A stretch of DNA of 64,000 nucleotides from Heterotrichella gracilis. Its lineage: Eukaryota > Sar > Xanthophyceae > Tribonematales > Xanthonemataceae. Each line of letters starts with the position of its first letter. Positions within the stretch are counted from its first letter, which is position 1. A model generated the notes under the pieces. It was not told where the DNA came from. It was given only the letters and a program-made list of their open reading frames with translations, and did not search any database. Both the position numbers and the translations under genes were made by a program. Where the stretch lies: contig JAULBX010026941.1 of assembly GCA_032358255.1 (NCBI GenBank), positions 1 to 64,000 of the forward strand, read 5' to 3'. Shown piece after piece: positions 62,011 through 64,000 of the stretch.

Positions 62011-62746
62011 GCTGGGGAAAGGTACCGTGTGGGGAGTAACCTTCACATGTTTTCAAATTGACAGGAATATGCAGGCTTTGTTTGCGGCCACCGTTGCCAA
62101 TTTCAGCCTGTCGCCTTGCAGTCCGCTGCGATTCTGGCATTTGTGTTGTGTATTTGTTGAGAGCGTTTGGCACCGCGCGGTGCATGGCTGTACGCATTAC
62201 CGCATATGGAATTTTCAGGACAGATAATTTGAATTCAGCTGAGCTAGAACCAGTATGTGCTACATGACTCATAGTCGCTTATCATGCTACAGTGTTAAGG
62301 GTTACAGTAACTTGCTCCACACATGTTACTTTGGCGGCACCGAGAGTTGCTCAACTCTGGATTAAATCTCACTAGTTCACCAAGACCTTGGTGGGATCAA
62401 TGTCTCCACAGAGTCTCCAAAAGCAGTATTACTGAATCTGTGCGATAATGAAAAAAGGCGTGTTTGGGTTGTCACCAAAACTGGTTGTGCATTTTTGACA
62501 TTAAAATTCGTTATCAATAAAATTGGCCATGCAGGCGGTAAGCAATTTCCAGACAGTGTTCTAAACTGTGTGAATAACGGACCGACAGGAGCATTACTGG
62601 AAAAAAGACTCGATATTATAATAGCGTTTTGGCAAATCATGCTCTGAAAATATCATGTTCCTACAACTACCGTAGGTAACCAAGAACCGATCTTTGATGA
62701 TCGACACAAGGCCTGCCACCCCATTCCCTGGTCACCCCCTTACATC
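62011..62746. other. convergent intergenic region; no gene recognised
   Basis: The 736 bp between MTR4 and the LRR-type gene hold both 3' UTRs and AT-rich sequence near 62430-62640. No coding sequence was recognised. Confidence 0.55.
62740..62744 (-). terminator. TGTAA poly(A)-type signal, LRR gene A
   Basis: TGTAA on the minus strand starts 3 bases after the stop codon of LRR gene A, at 62747. It is so near that its use is uncertain. Confidence 0.3.
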
Positions 62747-63250
62747 TCAGTCCTCCTCGGCAGCTGCAACAGCGTGCAGCAAGGCATAGCACTGCTCCCA
62801 CTCCGCCCTCGCTCCCTGCACTAGGAGCGCACCTGCCGGAGCCCCCCCGGGCAGGCGCTGCAATGTGCGCACCACCAGACTGGCATCCTCATCCATGCCT
62901 ATGCTGTACTCGCCGTAGCGCCCCTTGATCACCACCTCCGCACTGCGGCGCATCGGCATGCGCAGGTTGGGGTTGATGGGCAGCTCCAGCTGCACTTGGG
63001 ACGTCTTGAGCAGTGTGAGGCTGGGCATGACTGGCAGCACCAGCGGCTCTGACAAGCCGTGCACAACTAGCTCGCGCAGGTTGGTGAGGCTGGCCAGGGC
63101 GGGGGTCAAGCCCTGTACTGTTGTGCCAGTATGGCTGAGGTGCAGTGAGGTCAAGTGGACGAGGGCTGGGAGAAGTGCAGTGGCATCGACGTTCGCCAAA
63201 AGGGAACATAGCCTCAGCTCCTGTAGGGATGTGGGGAGGCATCCAGGCAT
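62747..63250 (-). CDS. leucine-rich-repeat type protein, copy A
   Basis: A 167-residue frame from ATG 63250 to a stop at 62747. The first half has LRR spacing (TSLQELRLCSL, LVHLTSLHLSHTG, LASLTNLRELVVHGL). The second half is a shared tail with MPSLTLLKTSQVQLELPINP, EVVIKGRYGEYSIGMDED and a C-terminal EWEQCYALLHAVAAAEE. It may be complete or only the last exon of a longer LRR gene: an acceptor-like CCCTACAG lies just inside, before 63220. The neighbouring copy B shares the tail, so this is a local tandem pair. No function can be assigned beyond probable protein binding. Confidence 0.6.
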   Translation of the reverse strand: MPGCLPTSLQELRLCSLLANVDATALLPALVHLTSLHLSHTGTTVQGLTPALASLTNLRELVVHGLSEPLVLPVMPSLTLLKTSQVQLELPINPNLRMPMRRSAEVVIKGRYGEYSIGMDEDASLVVRTLQRLPGGAPAGALLVQGARAEWEQCYALLHAVAAAEED

Positions 63251-63669
63251 TAATTATAATATTTGATTGTCACACGTCAGCACACGTGGCGCCAAACCTT
63301 GAAAAATACGTGAGATACAGCGTGTGAGCTGGCTGCAATCCTCTTACACATGGCCCGCAGTCGAGGAAGTCGTTGCATATGAAAGAGAGGAGAATATACT
63401 ACCTTGTGTCCAATGCCATTGCGCCAACATGGCAACCCAAACCCCAAGTGGCGACCCTAAAACGCACGGTCCAACACCCTCGCAGGCTAACCTGACTGCC
63501 TTGATAACTCGATGCAATCTGCCTGTCACACATAGCCCGCCTATACAGACACACGGTGGCCGCAACGCGATACAAATCCTGCAAAAACTAGTTACAGCAC
63601 GCTGCCAGAGTGTGCATGAACATATACTGTATATAATGTAACATAAGGAATATGTATTTTCTGGAAATG
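63251..63669. other. spacer between LRR copies; nothing recognised
   Basis: The 419 bp between the two LRR-type copies contain no recognisable exon. They must hold the 3' UTR of copy B and, if copy A is complete, its promoter. Confidence 0.5.
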
Positions 63670-64000
63670 CTAGTGCCCGGCAGCTGCCACCTTATGCAGC
63701 CATGCGCTGCACTGCGCCCACTCCTCCGCCCCCGCTTGCACCGGATAGGCACGCGCCGGCACCTCCTGGTGCAGACACTGTTTCGCCTGCACCACCAAGA
63801 CACCTTCACCCATGCCCATGCTGTGTGTCCCATAGCGCCCCTCAACTACCACAGCATTGGTATCCGAATACCAGGCGTGCCACTGCGGCATCCGGAGGTT
63901 GGGGTTGATTGGCACTCGCAACTGCACTTGGGAACTTGAGAGCAGTGCGAGGCTGGGCATGACTGGTAGCACCAGCGGCTCTGACAGCCTGTATGCCTGC
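63670..64000 (-). CDS. leucine-rich-repeat type protein, copy B (partial, runs off the right edge)
   Basis: The frame is open from the right edge of the window to a stop at 63670, about 110 residues. It aligns with copy A over LSEPLVLPVMPSLALL, QVQLRVPINPNLRMP, VVVEGRYGTHSMGMGEG and a C-terminal EEWAQCSAWLHKVAAAGH. A short insertion (WHAWYSDTNA) separates it from copy A. The LRR part lies outside the window. The divergence from copy A suggests an old duplication. Confidence 0.6.
   Translation of the reverse strand, partial: QAYRLSEPLVLPVMPSLALLSSSQVQLRVPINPNLRMPQWHAWYSDTNAVVVEGRYGTHSMGMGEGVLVVQAKQCLHQEVPARAYPVQAGAEEWAQCSAWLHKVAAAGH

Overview
This is nuclear DNA of a eukaryote, most likely a green alga (Chlorophyta, perhaps a Coccomyxa-like trebouxiophyte; the genus is inferred, not shown). 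The genes are split by many short GT-AG introns. Several encode plastid or photosynthetic proteins (a plastid SufB, a PsbP-domain thylakoid lumen protein). There is a Ser-Pro-rich wall or matrix glycoprotein, a TGTAA poly(A)-type signal follows some stop codons, and plant-type TTTAGGG motifs are scattered through the introns. Thirteen protein genes could be rebuilt exon by exon, with reading phase checked across most junctions. No tRNA, rRNA, CRISPR array or intact transposon was seen.

Layout: <1-2635 (+) 3' part of a hydroxyproline-rich-type glycoprotein with a VWD/root-cap-like C-terminal domain. 6672-4927 (-) ribosomal protein eS12, divergent from 7162-9214 (+) a UCH37/UCHL5 deubiquitinase. 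21387-10143 (-) a 25-exon receptor-like adenylate cyclase: signal peptide, plant-type LRRs, FN3-like repeats, one membrane span and three class III cyclase homology domains. 23098-28972 (+) a large charged protein with a Tudor-like segment. 36717-31056 (-) a membrane-anchored coiled-coil protein. 40788-38025 (-) a PsbP-domain protein, divergent from 41736-43479 (+) a MutT-type Nudix hydrolase. 44821-43961 (-) a small charged protein. 50227-46637 (-) SufB, divergent from 50697-51459 (+) mitochondrial ribosomal protein mL43. 52399-62010 (+) the exosome RNA helicase MTR4. 63250-62747 and >64000-63670 (-) two tandem LRR-type paralogues.

The genes are mostly unrelated housekeeping functions: translation (eS12, mL43), RNA surveillance (MTR4), proteasome-linked deubiquitination (UCH37), Fe-S assembly (SufB), nucleotide-pool cleaning (MutT) and photosystem support (PsbP-like). 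They do not form an operon-like unit.

Two things stand out. First, the cyclase appears to split its catalytic residues between domain 1 (both metal-binding Asp) and domain 3 (substrate Lys and Asp, transition-state Asn and Arg), with a degenerate domain between them; this mirrors the C1/C2 split of animal adenylyl cyclases within a different architecture. Second, introns in at least seven genes repeatedly carry decayed copies of the neighbouring exon edge, often with a TTTAGGG/CCCTAAA-like motif between copy and exon, which suggests a recurrent process of intron growth.
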